Made by a program: the position numbers and the translations under genes. From Victivallales bacterium (GTDB lineage: Bacteria > Verrucomicrobiota > Lentisphaeria > Oligosphaerales > Oligosphaeraceae), in NCBI GenBank assembly GCA_017538465.1, contig JAFYIW010000030.1, positions 1-16,954 on the forward strand: 16,954 nucleotides of DNA. The letters are read 5' to 3'. The notes under the pieces are model-generated. The model was given only the letters and a program-made list of their open reading frames with translations. It was not told the origin of the DNA and ran no database searches. Shown here piece after piece: positions 1 through 7,991 of this stretch (position 1 is its first letter; each line of letters starts with the position of its first letter).

Positions 1-1
1 A

Positions 2-225
2 AAGCTGACGGTCAACAAGCAGCCGTACGTCTATTTCGACCTGCCGGTCGAGGGAGCGTATGGCGCTACGGAGAAGCTGATTTTCAATAATGGCTCCGGG
101 AAGCAAATCTCGAAAGAGCCATCGCTGAACTTCGGCGAGAAGGCGGACTATTTCTTTACCGTAACGGCAGACGGCGCGACGGCCTTTAACGGCGGCTCGG
201 AATGGACCGTGACGGTACGCTCGTC
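2..225 (+). CDS. C-terminal fragment of a starch-binding-like (CBM26-type) protein, cut at both ends
   Basis: Frame 2 is open from the window edge and reads like the end of a secreted carbohydrate-active protein. It has YVYFDLPVEGAYG, then LIFNNGSGKQ, then a beta-rich ADYFFTVTADG stretch ending near WTVTV. The FNNGSGKQ signature is typical of CBM26 starch-binding modules, which sit at the C-terminus of alpha-amylases and bind starch. The upstream part lies outside the window. After about position 220 the same frame continues to a stop at 458-460, but that stretch is exactly antisense to the fadL coding sequence and resembles no protein, so the genuine gene ends or is broken near 215-225. The module assignment is from motif recognition only; the catalytic part and the substrate cannot be seen. 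Confidence 0.5.
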
Positions 226-1269
226 AAAGGTGAAGCCACAGCGCAGCGTCCACTTTTCAGTGAGCGCGTATTCGGCGCCGATGGAGAAACGCCAGGAGTC
301 GTGCCACTCCATCTTGTTGGCGACATATTTTCCGGTGAGCGAGCCCTTGTGGAATTTCACGGGCATGTCCTTGAGGGTGCTCCAGTCCGTCCAGGCGATG
401 TCCGCCATCAGCGTGAGCTTGTCGGTGACCTCTTGCCGAATGCCAAAGGTGATGGATTGAGGCTGGTCCATGGCGATGCGGGCGTGGTCGTGGTAGCTGG
501 TGCCGCTGAGCCCCTGCATGGACGCCAGGGCGGGCGGGATGTCAGTGACGCGGGCATTGGCCTTCACATTGTGCTGCATGGAGGAACGATAGCCCAGGCC
601 GAACGTCGTGGTTTTCGTGGGCTTGTACAGGATGCCTGCCGTGAAGCCGAAGGCCCAGCCGTCGCCTTCCATCTTCAGGCGGGAGTCGCGGCCTGGCAGA
701 CCATACGCCGCCATGACGTCGGTCGTGTTGAGGTTCTGCTTCATAAGGACATCACAATACTGCGCAAGAAAACCAATGCCCACCGCCCATTCGTCATTGA
801 TGCGATAGGAGACCGATGGGGCGATTTCCAGCACGGAAATGCTGGTCTCCGTGGAGAAATAGCGGCCCGTCCAGCGGGCGTCGTATTTGGTGGCGGTGCC
901 GGAGGTCGCCGACATCGCCATGTTAAGCGTGAGGCCATCGCCGATGGGAAGCACGGCATCCAGGTTCGGGATGAAGCTGGTGCCGACAATGTCACCGCTC
1001 TTCTTGCCGCTGAGGGTGGAACCGCCATCATGGAACTGCACATCGCCCGTGAGAACATGCATGCCGGTGGTCAGCATGAACGTCTCGCAGCCCGCGCCGG
1101 CGGCCGGGTTGAAATACAGCGCGGAGGGATCGCCCGAGGAGGCCGCCATGCCGGAAAGACCACGGCCCAGGCCAGAGACGGACTGTTCCAGAATGGACAG
1201 ACCGGCGCCCTGGAGGGATGCCGTGGTCACGATTAGGCTCATCAATAGAATCGCGGAAAGCTTCTTCAT
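148..1269 (-). CDS. FadL/OmpP1/TodX-family outer-membrane transport protein, C-terminally truncated
   Basis: FadL-type 14-strand beta-barrels let hydrophobic compounds such as long-chain fatty acids cross the outer membrane. The start chosen is the ATG at 1269, which begins a signal peptide (MKKLSAILLMSLIVTTASLQ). An upstream in-frame extension to 1383 is unlike the family and crosses the candidate promoter. The mature N-terminus has the family plug motif (GLSILEQSVSGLGRGLSG, then DPSALYFNPA at about residues 47-56). Barrel strands follow to LRCGFTFDE near residue 346. From there about 25 residues are merely antisense to the plus-strand starch-binding fragment, and the usual last strands with a terminal aromatic residue are missing. 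Length is 373 aa against roughly 400-450 for the family. The cargo is unknown. A barrel cut this way would probably not assemble, so this is either a broken gene or an assembly artefact. Confidence 0.85.
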   Translation of the reverse strand: MKKLSAILLMSLIVTTASLQGAGLSILEQSVSGLGRGLSGMAASSGDPSALYFNPAAGAGCETFMLTTGMHVLTGDVQFHDGGSTLSGKKSGDIVGTSFIPNLDAVLPIGDGLTLNMAMSATSGTATKYDARWTGRYFSTETSISVLEIAPSVSYRINDEWAVGIGFLAQYCDVLMKQNLNTTDVMAAYGLPGRDSRLKMEGDGWAFGFTAGILYKPTKTTTFGLGYRSSMQHNVKANARVTDIPPALASMQGLSGTSYHDHARIAMDQPQSITFGIRQEVTDKLTLMADIAWTDWSTLKDMPVKFHKGSLTGKYVANKMEWHDSWRFSIGAEYALTEKWTLRCGFTFDERTVTVHSEPPLKAVAPSAVTVKK

Positions 1270-1314
1270 CGTTTTTCCGTTGTTATGTGAGGAATGGCGC
1301 ACTTCGCAGACATT

Positions 1315-1337
1315 TCCCTCGACGGCCTGCCGAGGGA
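1315..1337 (-). other. Hairpin in the fadL leader
   Basis: A perfect 7-bp inverted repeat (TCCCTCG / CGAGGGA) encloses a 9-base loop. It lies between the candidate fadL promoter and the ATG, inside the expected 5' leader. A weaker hairpin (CACTT-GAAA-AAGTG, 1352-1365) lies just upstream. These could affect mRNA stability or translation; no known riboswitch is recognised. Confidence 0.4.
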
Positions 1338-1373
1338 TTGGGGCGGCGTGACACTTGAAAAAGTGAAAACGCA

Positions 1374-1382
1374 AGTATAGCA
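1374..1382 (-). promoter_or_regulatory. Candidate extended -10 promoter for fadL
   Basis: On the minus strand the sequence TGCTATACT matches an extended -10 (TGn followed by TATACT). No good -35 is seen at 16-18 bp. It would start transcription near 1367 and leave a leader of about 98 nt before the ATG at 1269. Similar TGnTAyAnT-like strings occur at 11004-11012 and 12830-12838. Confidence 0.45.
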
Positions 1383-1416
1383 CGCGAACCTGGTTTTGCC
1401 ATTCACGGGGATGCTT

Positions 1417-3318
1417 TTACTGGTCATTGGCCTGGGGTGGCGGCAGAATGCTTTTCTTTCCACGGTAGAGGCGGAATCTTGCGGGCGGGCGGTATCGGGG
1501 CAATATCATGCCGCCGTGGGAAAACTCGTAATTGACTTTGGTGCAGTGGATCCCCCCATGGAAGAAGCCGCGTATCACCTGGTCGGAGGAGAATTTTGGG
1601 TTTTTAGGCGTGACTTGAATCTGGCGAAGCTGGTTCAAATTGTATTCTGAAGAAATGGGTTCCCAAGTCCAGTTGGCATAGAGGGGAAACTTTTGGCTCA
1701 GAAGCCATACTTCCGGCTGGTCAGGAGGCACCTCCGCAAGGAGGCTCTTGATATGAGTGACCGGCAAGCCGAGATAGTACATTTGCCCGCTGAGCTGTTC
1801 GGCAATCAGATCGGAGGTCTCCAGGTAGATGTGCGGGGGGGCATCCAGATTCTCGGGATTCAGCAAAGAGGCCACTTTGAGATGGGGGGCGGCGGTGGTT
1901 TCGGACGGCCCGTTCGGAGACGAGACGTCACGCGGTTCCGGGAGAGTCCCGAGCAAGGCCCTTGCGGCATAGACACGGTCAGGCATCAACAGGTAGTCGC
2001 GCGGGATGGCAAAGCCCAGATAATAGGCGAAGAAACAGCCAAAGGCGCACCATGCGATTTGGGCGGCGTCCGTGGCCCGACGGGTTCGCCATAGAGACAG
2101 TCCCGCAATGGCCATGAGGAGGACAGCCATGCTTCTGGCCAAATGAGAAAACGCAATGGGAGAAAGCCTAGGCATCAGCTCCGGCGCAGGAGTGAGCAGG
2201 ATGGTCCCGTTGTCCACCAGCATCCATCCACAGGCCAGCGTCAGCATTGCGGCGGCGGCGAGGTAGCCACCCCAGCGGGTGAGACGGTGGAAGAAGTGCG
2301 CGTTGCGGTGCAGGACCGTTTCTGCGTGGATGCCAATCAGCACGGCAAGCGATGCGAGCAGGGGGAGCAGGGTCAGGGGAGAGGTGCCGGGAGTCAGCCA
2401 GATGACGAGAGCTGGCCAGAGAACCACCGCGCGAAGGAAGCCGCATAGCGATCCGGACGGTTCAAATCGGCGCTGTGCCTCGCAGAAGGGTGCCCAGACC
2501 AATAGTCCCCAGGGGAGAAGATAGCAGAAGGCCTTGCAGGGGAAGGCGAATAGGTGATGGAAAAAGCCTTCGCCGCCGAAGGCGGTCAATGGGGAGGACG
2601 CCAGGGTGTTTCCGCTGAAGACGGGCTGTTTGGCGAGAGTGAGCCACACGTAGGTGATGATGCCGTAGCACAGTAGCCATATCATGTGGGAGGGCTGCAG
2701 CAGACGGCGCTGGACCCGTGGGGGCATGCGGGTGAACAGAATCGGAAGATAGAAAAGCAGGATGCAGCTCAGGCCGACATTCAGGATGTCCAGGAATACG
2801 CAGGCCAAAGCCAGACACCAGGCCAGGGACCAGCGATGCCGTTGGGGGCCCAGGTTATACCAGGTGAACCAGGCGGCCGTCATCAGCATGGAATGGAGAG
2901 TCTCCGTGTGGGCCCGGTAGCCGACGCGGACCATGACAAAGCTGGTGAGCACGACCAATGCGGCGGTCAATGCGGCGTAGTCGCTCTTGTAGAGTCGGGC
3001 CATTTGGGCCGCGAACATCGCCAAGACGAGGGCAGCCAGTGCGGAGGGAAGTCGCACGGTGAAGGCAGTGAGTTCGCCAAAACAGGAGAACAGCGCCACC
3101 AGCCAGGGATACAATGGGAAGATGACGCAAGGGCGCCCCTGGAACTGGAATTCGGCCGGGATGAAGTGATGGTTTTGGAGGATGTCCCGGGCAACGCCGG
3201 CGATGATCGCCTCGTCGCTTGCCCGCATCTCGACAAAGGGTAGCATCGCCAAAAAGAGCATCCCCCAGAAAAAGAGGATGGGCAGATGGTGCTTTAGGAT
3301 GTCACGTGTTCTGGTCAT
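1417..3318 (-). CDS. ArnT/PMT-type (GT-C fold) membrane glycosyltransferase
   Basis: This is a polytopic membrane protein of the dolichyl-phosphate-mannose/ArnT superfamily, which moves a sugar from a polyprenyl-phosphate donor to a lipid or protein on the periplasmic face. The first helix (LPILFFWGMLFLAMLPF) is followed by the acidic periplasmic loop typical of GT-C enzymes (MRASDEAIIAGVARDIL). Next comes the conserved FPLYPWLVAL...VRLPSALAAL region. About ten or more further hydrophobic segments follow, then a soluble C-terminal part of about 170 residues. The ATG at 3318 (633 aa) is preferred because the first helix follows at once; a GTG at 3372 would add 18 residues. Neither has a convincing ribosome-binding site. 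It lies downstream of the FAD protein gene on the same strand. Donor and acceptor cannot be told from sequence; with Kdo/Lpt genes nearby a lipid A or envelope-glycan role is plausible. Confidence 0.8.
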   Translation of the reverse strand: MTRTRDILKHHLPILFFWGMLFLAMLPFVEMRASDEAIIAGVARDILQNHHFIPAEFQFQGRPCVIFPLYPWLVALFSCFGELTAFTVRLPSALAALVLAMFAAQMARLYKSDYAALTAALVVLTSFVMVRVGYRAHTETLHSMLMTAAWFTWYNLGPQRHRWSLAWCLALACVFLDILNVGLSCILLFYLPILFTRMPPRVQRRLLQPSHMIWLLCYGIITYVWLTLAKQPVFSGNTLASSPLTAFGGEGFFHHLFAFPCKAFCYLLPWGLLVWAPFCEAQRRFEPSGSLCGFLRAVVLWPALVIWLTPGTSPLTLLPLLASLAVLIGIHAETVLHRNAHFFHRLTRWGGYLAAAAMLTLACGWMLVDNGTILLTPAPELMPRLSPIAFSHLARSMAVLLMAIAGLSLWRTRRATDAAQIAWCAFGCFFAYYLGFAIPRDYLLMPDRVYAARALLGTLPEPRDVSSPNGPSETTAAPHLKVASLLNPENLDAPPHIYLETSDLIAEQLSGQMYYLGLPVTHIKSLLAEVPPDQPEVWLLSQKFPLYANWTWEPISSEYNLNQLRQIQVTPKNPKFSSDQVIRGFFHGGIHCTKVNYEFSHGGMILPRYRPPARFRLYRGKKSILPPPQANDQ

Positions 3319-3457
3319 CAGAAAATCATTTCCGGCAGGGCAAATTGAGACATGCCGGCTTGAGCTCTTCACCGTTCTGCGCCTGGCCGGTGCCGGGAAA
3401 TGGAGCCACCGGGATTTTGGGGGAAGCGGGCTTCATGCTGAAAGGAAAAAGTCGAAG

Positions 3458-5641
3458 TCAGTTTTGCCGTAGCAGCTTTTCGGCATAGACGGCGTGGAGG
3501 AGGCATGGGGAATTGCGGTAGGCGGTCAGGCTCGCCGTCGCCAGTTCCGAGTCGGGGGAACAGGCTTTCAGGGCCCCCGCGACATAAAGTTCCCTCAGTT
3601 GCATAAGCGCGGCTTCGTCATCCGGGGAGGCCGCATGGCCCGCAAAGCCGGGCGAGGTGAGGATGCGCTCCAGTTGCGGAATGGCCTCCTTGCTGGGCCA
3701 GCGCTGAAGATAGAGGCATACGGCGCGGAGATGGCTGAAGGGCGAAGCGGCATCCAGCTCCTGAAGTTTGCGCAGAAGTGCCATGGCGCCGCCGCCGATG
3801 ATCCGCAAAGCCAGAATCGCGCAGTCCAGCGGGGTGTTGACGGTGCCGGGGAAATTCCGCTCCCAGGCGGTGCTATGGAGAATCTGCTTCAACAAATCAC
3901 GCCCGGACGAGTCGCCCAGGAAAGCCAGGATTTCCGCGACGAGCAGGGTGGGGTGATGCTCGAAGACGGCCTGAAGTTGGCGCCGGGCACGGTCGGGACG
4001 CTGGAAGATGACTGCGGCCTGGTAGAGCGTCATGCGCTCTGGGGTCAGGGTGGCGCTGTTCTCGTCGTCCGTGACCATCAGTGCGTCAGTCGGCAGGATG
4101 CCCTCTTCCACCAGTTTTTGCTGGATTGGGCGTAACGGCACCTCCCGCAGCGGGCGGTCCAGATGTGCGGCCGCCGCGGCGACCAGGCCACTTGCGTAGC
4201 CGAGATTCTGGAGGTCCCCAGGATGCCCTAGGACAGACAGGGCGTCCCAATGGACGGAGATGCCCAGTCCGGTGGTCAGCAGTCCATCAAGCTTGAGGGG
4301 CAGCAGGGCGCGCAGCGGAAGCCAGGCTTCCCAGGTCGTTTCCGCGGGAAGCAGGCTCAACAGCAGGGAATGCGCCTCGGATCCGGTTGTCCCGAAGGAT
4401 CCGCGGGCCAGTCCAATGGCATCCCGATAATGCCGGGAGAGAATGATGTCGTGTGGCTGAACGGTCAGGTCACCCACAATGCGGAAACGCTCGCCGACGG
4501 AATGCCGGTCGCCGCCATCCGAATGGTCGAGGAGCCGCAGCCGCATTCGGGTGACGTCCAGGGCATCTCCTTCGCAGAAGGGAATCTTCTGAGTGTATGC
4601 GTTCAGGCGGATGGTGCCCAGCGAGATTCCGCCGACTCCCTGGCCGGATGGCGCATCAGGCGTCAGCGACGAGGCGGGGGCGCCTGCCGCCATCGCGACC
4701 AGGGCGTTGCCAGTCGCGTCCACGACCACCTTTGCATGGACGAGCCGCATGACGCCACGTCCATCCACCAAAAGCGCGCCGGTGATTTTTCGTTTGGACC
4801 GCAGGACCCCTCCGAGGCGGGTGTTCCACCAGACTTCCACTCCGGCTTGTCGGGCCTCCTGCCTTAGCCAGTCCGCCAGGTTGCCCGTCGCCGCATGGGC
4901 CGCGCAGCGCTGGGCAAAGCCGCATGGAGTGAAGGGGGCTGGTTCGCCTTGGGGCATGCGCGCGGGGGGACCGCCAAGCACGTCCAAGGCCTCCGCGCAG
5001 ATGACATGCACGCCCTCCCGGGCCGCCGCAATCGCCGCCGCGGCACCAGCCGTGCCGCCGCCGACCACCAGCACATCAACCATGGTCTCGGTGGCTCCCC
5101 CCCGCAGAGCAAAGGGGACACGCTGATGGATGCCCATATAGCGGGGACTCTCATAGCACCACAGCAGTTCCTCGGCAACGGGCTGGAGGGCGTAGTGGGG
5201 GCAGGTCGAGAGCGGCAGGGCGGTTTCCCGCAGGGAATTCGGCAGATTCTCGCGGTCGGATGGCTTCAGCGGTCCGTCGCCGCCCAGGCCAGAGGGCGAT
5301 TGATCGTCCAGAATGCGGCCAGCCGTGGCGTCAAACACCATCTTGGCATGGATGGCAAGGTAGCCGCTGCGGGAGAGGAACACCCATCCCGCAATGCACT
5401 TGACGGCATCCAGCAAAGGAGTCACCGGAGTCATCTCCAGCAGGACCACCACGCCTTCCTCTGCCAGCCGCCGGAGCTGCGAGACGCGAGGCTCGCCCGA
5501 GTTCGGGAAGACCGCGCCGGCGAATGCCAGCATCGCCTTCAGCTTGCGGGCGCGGAGGTTTCTGGCGCATTCCACGCCCCGCTCGTCGTCGGCGACCACC
5601 AGGGCGTCCACGTGTTGGATTATAGGTAATTGAAGTTGCAT
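3458..5641 (-). CDS. FAD-dependent oxidoreductase (FAD_oxidored family) with a decayed duplicate N-terminal half
   Basis: This 727-aa protein has three parts. Residues 188-220 form an intact Rossmann FAD-binding start (VDVLVVGGGTAGAAAAIAAA), supported by KVVVDATGNALVAMAAGA near 304-321. The FAD_oxidored C-terminal motif (LLPLKLDGLLTTGLGISVHW, then DLQNLGYASGLVAAAAA) lies near 446-492. Residues 1-185 look like a worn copy of the same fold: VDALVVADDERGVECARN aligns with the start of the FAD motif, and HAKMVFDATAG at 98-108 aligns with HAKVVVDATGN at 302-312, but the glycines of GxGxxG are lost. The last 190 residues look all-helical and may be HEAT-like. PVC bacteria carry many FAD_oxidored proteins, often near glycan genes; their substrates are mostly unknown. 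No signal peptide is visible. The start ATG at 5641 has a weak GGAAG upstream. Confidence 0.8.
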   Translation of the reverse strand: MQLQLPIIQHVDALVVADDERGVECARNLRARKLKAMLAFAGAVFPNSGEPRVSQLRRLAEEGVVVLLEMTPVTPLLDAVKCIAGWVFLSRSGYLAIHAKMVFDATAGRILDDQSPSGLGGDGPLKPSDRENLPNSLRETALPLSTCPHYALQPVAEELLWCYESPRYMGIHQRVPFALRGGATETMVDVLVVGGGTAGAAAAIAAAREGVHVICAEALDVLGGPPARMPQGEPAPFTPCGFAQRCAAHAATGNLADWLRQEARQAGVEVWWNTRLGGVLRSKRKITGALLVDGRGVMRLVHAKVVVDATGNALVAMAAGAPASSLTPDAPSGQGVGGISLGTIRLNAYTQKIPFCEGDALDVTRMRLRLLDHSDGGDRHSVGERFRIVGDLTVQPHDIILSRHYRDAIGLARGSFGTTGSEAHSLLLSLLPAETTWEAWLPLRALLPLKLDGLLTTGLGISVHWDALSVLGHPGDLQNLGYASGLVAAAAAHLDRPLREVPLRPIQQKLVEEGILPTDALMVTDDENSATLTPERMTLYQAAVIFQRPDRARRQLQAVFEHHPTLLVAEILAFLGDSSGRDLLKQILHSTAWERNFPGTVNTPLDCAILALRIIGGGAMALLRKLQELDAASPFSHLRAVCLYLQRWPSKEAIPQLERILTSPGFAGHAASPDDEAALMQLRELYVAGALKACSPDSELATASLTAYRNSPCLLHAVYAEKLLRQN

Positions 5642-5852
5642 TGGGCAATCGTCTTCCGGCCGCGCGAGGACAGCACCGGTTTCCGTGACGGACCGCGCGG
5701 CGGGCTACGCGCATAACATAAGGGATAATTTGGAAAGTTCCGTGAAAATGTTCCCTTTTTGTAAGGAGTTTTAAGTTTACCCCCTTATATTAGAGAAGAT
5801 TTCAGGCCGCGTGGCCAGACTCTCGCATGCCGTACCCATGTCGTCAAGCATC
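5642..5852. promoter_or_regulatory. Divergent AT-rich intergenic region, probable promoters
   Basis: This gap of about 210 bp separates the minus-strand FAD gene from kdsB. The part near 5705-5800 is markedly AT-rich compared with the flanking genes. A TATATT at 5786-5791 could be a plus-strand -10 for the kds-lpt operon, but no matching -35 is clear. No convincing gene is seen. Promoter positions are guesses from composition and gene direction. Confidence 0.4.
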
Positions 5853-6584
5853 ATGAAAACCATCGCGATCATTCCCGCGCGCTACGGGAGCACCCGCTTC
5901 CCCGCCAAGCCGCTGGCCCTCATTGCGGGAAAGCCAATGATTCAGTGGACCTACGAGTCCACCGCCAAATGCGGTGACTTCGAGGAAGTCCTGGTCGCCA
6001 CCGACGACGAGCGCATCCGCCAGGCCGTGGCCGCATTCGGTGGACAGGCCGTGATGACCAGCGAGTCCTGCCGCTCCGGAACGGACCGCATCTGGGAGGC
6101 CATCCAGGGCCGCGAAGGCGACCTGATTGTCAATGTGCAGGGAGACGAGCCGCTGATTCCGGCTTCCGTGCTGCATCAGCTGGTGGGGCAGATGAGGGCC
6201 TCCCGGGCCGACATGGGAACGGTCGCCGTGCCTTTTGGCATCTCCGGACGCGATCCCCAGGATCCCAATGCGGTCAAGGTCGTGCTGGATGCCAATGGCT
6301 TCGCGCTGTATTTCAGCCGTGCGCCAATTCCCTTCCAGCGGCAGGGCGGAGAACCCTGCGAACCCCTGCTGCATTGGGGACTCTATGCCTACACGAGGGA
6401 TTTCTTGGAGAGATTCGTCGCCTGGCCGACCGGTCGCCTGGAGGCCTGCGAAAAACTCGAACAGCTCCGGGCGCTGGAGAATGGTGCGCGAATCTGCGTC
6501 CTGACTACCACTGAGCGCACGGCGGATGTGGATGTCCCGGAGGACATCGCACGGGTGGAAAAGCTTCTGGGAATTGGAAATTAG
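5853..6584 (+). CDS. kdsB: 3-deoxy-manno-octulosonate cytidylyltransferase (CMP-Kdo synthetase)
   Basis: KdsB activates Kdo with CTP to CMP-Kdo in the cytoplasm, the donor used to attach Kdo to lipid A (EC 2.7.7.38). The family hallmarks appear in order: IIPARYGSTRFPAKPL at the N-terminus, the SGTDR motif, NVQGDEPLIP, DPNAVKVV, LYFSRAPIPF, and a C-terminal VPEDIARVEKLL. The ATG at 5853 gives 243 aa, near the usual 245-250, and starts directly at the nucleotide-binding loop. An ATG at 5838 or a GTG at 5811 would add 5 or 14 residues without family support. No Shine-Dalgarno is seen for any of these. It heads the plus-strand kds-lpt block, and its last codons lie within a degenerate heptamer repeat. 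Confidence 0.95.
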   Translation: MKTIAIIPARYGSTRFPAKPLALIAGKPMIQWTYESTAKCGDFEEVLVATDDERIRQAVAAFGGQAVMTSESCRSGTDRIWEAIQGREGDLIVNVQGDEPLIPASVLHQLVGQMRASRADMGTVAVPFGISGRDPQDPNAVKVVLDANGFALYFSRAPIPFQRQGGEPCEPLLHWGLYAYTRDFLERFVAWPTGRLEACEKLEQLRALENGARICVLTTTERTADVDVPEDIARVEKLLGIGN

Positions 6585-6597
6585 AAATTGGGGTGTT
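6571..6597 (+). repeat. Degenerate 7-bp tandem repeat across the kdsB stop
   Basis: The sequence reads as successive heptamers GAATTGG, AAATTAG, AAATTGG followed by GG. The last codons and the TAG stop (6582-6584) of kdsB lie inside it, and it ends just before the kdsA start. It resembles the short tandemly repeated repetitive (STRR) heptamers known from cyanobacteria. It is too short to be sure alone, but is one of several such loci here. Confidence 0.5.
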
Positions 6598-6603
6598 GCT
6601 AAA

Positions 6604-7428
6604 ATGAGCTTGAGCAATTTTGAGGTCGTTCCGGGCATCCGGGTTGGTCGTGGCGAGCCACTGCTGCTGCTGGCGGGACCGTGTGTTGCGGAGTCCCTGG
6701 AGGTGTGCGGCCAGGTCGCCGAGGAGGCGAAGGCCGTCTGTGCGGATTTGGGAGTCAACTATGTCTTCAAGGCCTCGTTTGACAAGGCGAACCGCACAAG
6801 CATCAACGGTTTCCGCGGTCCTGGGATGGAGGCGGGGCTGGAGATGCTCGCCGCCGTCAAGGCAAAATACCAAGTGCCGATTGTGACCGATGTCCATGAA
6901 GCCCACCAGTGCGCCCGGGTGGCGGAAGTGGCGGACATCCTCCAGATTCCCGCCTTCCTTTGCCGACAGACTGACCTTCTGCTCGCGGCGGCGAAGACCG
7001 GCAGGACGGTCAATGTCAAAAAGGGGCAGTTTCTGGCCCCAGAAGACATGGCGGCGGTGGTTGGAAAACTCGAATCGACCGGCAATGGACGAATCCTGCT
7101 GACCGACCGGGGAACCACTTTCGGCTACCACAATCTGGTGGTGGACATGCGCGGCCTGGCCATCATGCGTGGACTGGGATGCCCCGTCGTCTTTGACGCG
7201 ACGCACTCCGTGCAACTGCCCGGCGGCAACGGCACCAGTTCCGGCGGCAACCGCGAGTTCGTGGCGCCTTTGGCCCGCGCTGCCGCGGCCGTGGGAATCG
7301 ACGCGCTCTTCATGGAAATCCATCCCACTCCCGCCAAGGCGCTTTCCGATGGTGCCAATTCCCTGGCGCTCAAAGACCTCCGTGCTCTTCTAAGCATCGT
7401 CAAGACCATCCATGAAATCTGCCCATGA
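6604..7428 (+). CDS. kdsA: 3-deoxy-8-phosphooctulonate synthase (Kdo-8-phosphate synthase)
   Basis: KdsA condenses phosphoenolpyruvate with arabinose-5-phosphate to Kdo-8-phosphate (EC 2.5.1.55), the first committed step of Kdo synthesis. The TIM-barrel motifs are clear: LLAGPCVAES, YVFKASFDKANRTS, GPGMEAGLEML, PIVTDVHEAHQ, VNVKKGQFLAPEDM, DRGTTFGYHNLVVDMR, VVFDATHSVQLPGG and FMEIHPTP. Cys27 in GPC sits where metal-dependent (class II) enzymes such as that of Aquifex have a metal-binding cysteine; E. coli-type metal-free enzymes have Asn, so this one is probably metal-dependent. The ATG at 6604 gives 274 aa, matching the family. An in-frame start at 6526 would add unrelated residues overlapping kdsB. 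It begins 19 bp after kdsB and overlaps kdsC by 4 bp. Confidence 0.96.
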   Translation: MSLSNFEVVPGIRVGRGEPLLLLAGPCVAESLEVCGQVAEEAKAVCADLGVNYVFKASFDKANRTSINGFRGPGMEAGLEMLAAVKAKYQVPIVTDVHEAHQCARVAEVADILQIPAFLCRQTDLLLAAAKTGRTVNVKKGQFLAPEDMAAVVGKLESTGNGRILLTDRGTTFGYHNLVVDMRGLAIMRGLGCPVVFDATHSVQLPGGNGTSSGGNREFVAPLARAAAAVGIDALFMEIHPTPAKALSDGANSLALKDLRALLSIVKTIHEICP

Positions 7429-7991
7429 AACTCCTCAATGACCAAAAATTCCGCGCCCGCGGCGTGACTCTGGAAGAGGCCGCCCGCCAAATCAAACTGG
7501 TGGCGATGGACATCGACGGGACGCTGACTGACGGCTTGATTTTCTATCGTGGCGACTCCACCGAGGAACTCAAGGCCTTCAATGTCCACGATGGAACAGG
7601 AGTCACGATGATGCTCCGCGAGGGGCTTCTGGTGGGGGCGCTCACTGGCCGCCAAAGCGCGGCCAATGAAATCCGCTGCAAGGAATTGCACATGAAATTC
7701 CTGGAGCAACACTGCTGGAACAAGCGCGAGACTCTGGAGCAGGTGGCGGCCAGCTTCGGCTGCACCATGGAGGAGTGCCTCTTCATCGGCGATGACCTCA
7801 TTGACGCGGATGCAGTCCGGGGGGCGGGAATTGGCGTTGCCGTCGGTGACGCCGAAGAAGAGTGCCGAAGCGTGGCGGATCTGCAGACGGAGCGTCTTGC
7901 CGGCCATGGCGCGGTGCGTGAAATGGCAACTTGGCTGATAAAACTCCAGGGCAAGTGGCCCAACGAACTGGATCACTATCATTTAGGTTAG
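7425..7991 (+). CDS. kdsC: KdsC-type HAD phosphatase (Kdo-8-phosphate phosphatase)
   Basis: KdsC removes the phosphate from Kdo-8-phosphate to give Kdo (EC 3.1.3.45), between the KdsA and KdsB steps. It is a small HAD enzyme of subclass C0 without a cap. Motif I is VAMDIDGTLTDG (D29, D31), motif II is ALTGR (residues 72-76), Lys100 lies in WNKRETL, and motif III is FIGDDLIDADAV near 120-131. The typical KdsC tail GHGAVREMATWLI follows. The 188-aa length fits the family. It starts on an ATGA overlap with kdsA, indicating translational coupling. The stop codon and the preceding codon are part of a GGTTAGA tandem repeat, so the exact C-terminus (HYHLG) is repeat-derived. Related YrbI/NeuA-type phosphatases are the only serious alternative, made unlikely by the kdsA neighbour. 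Confidence 0.94.
   Translation: MKLLNDQKFRARGVTLEEAARQIKLVAMDIDGTLTDGLIFYRGDSTEELKAFNVHDGTGVTMMLREGLLVGALTGRQSAANEIRCKELHMKFLEQHCWNKRETLEQVAASFGCTMEECLFIGDDLIDADAVRGAGIGVAVGDAEEECRSVADLQTERLAGHGAVREMATWLIKLQGKWPNELDHYHLG

Noticed and set aside
209..460. A plus-strand frame continuing the starch-binding fragment
   Set aside because: Only the part before about 225 resembles a protein family; the rest is antisense fadL and is taken as read-through beyond the break.
202..1236. A 344-codon plus-strand frame across fadL
   Set aside because: Antisense to a clear FadL coding sequence, with His/Gly/Arg-rich composition and no motif.
4895..5629. A 244-codon plus-strand frame opposite the FAD protein
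   Set aside because: Shadow of the FAD-binding coding region; no family features.
6526..6603. Longer start for kdsA
   Set aside because: Adds 26 residues that overlap kdsB and have no counterpart in KdsA proteins.
5844..6758. A 304-codon minus-strand frame opposite kdsB
   Set aside because: Antisense to the unmistakable kdsB and to the start of kdsA; no motif.
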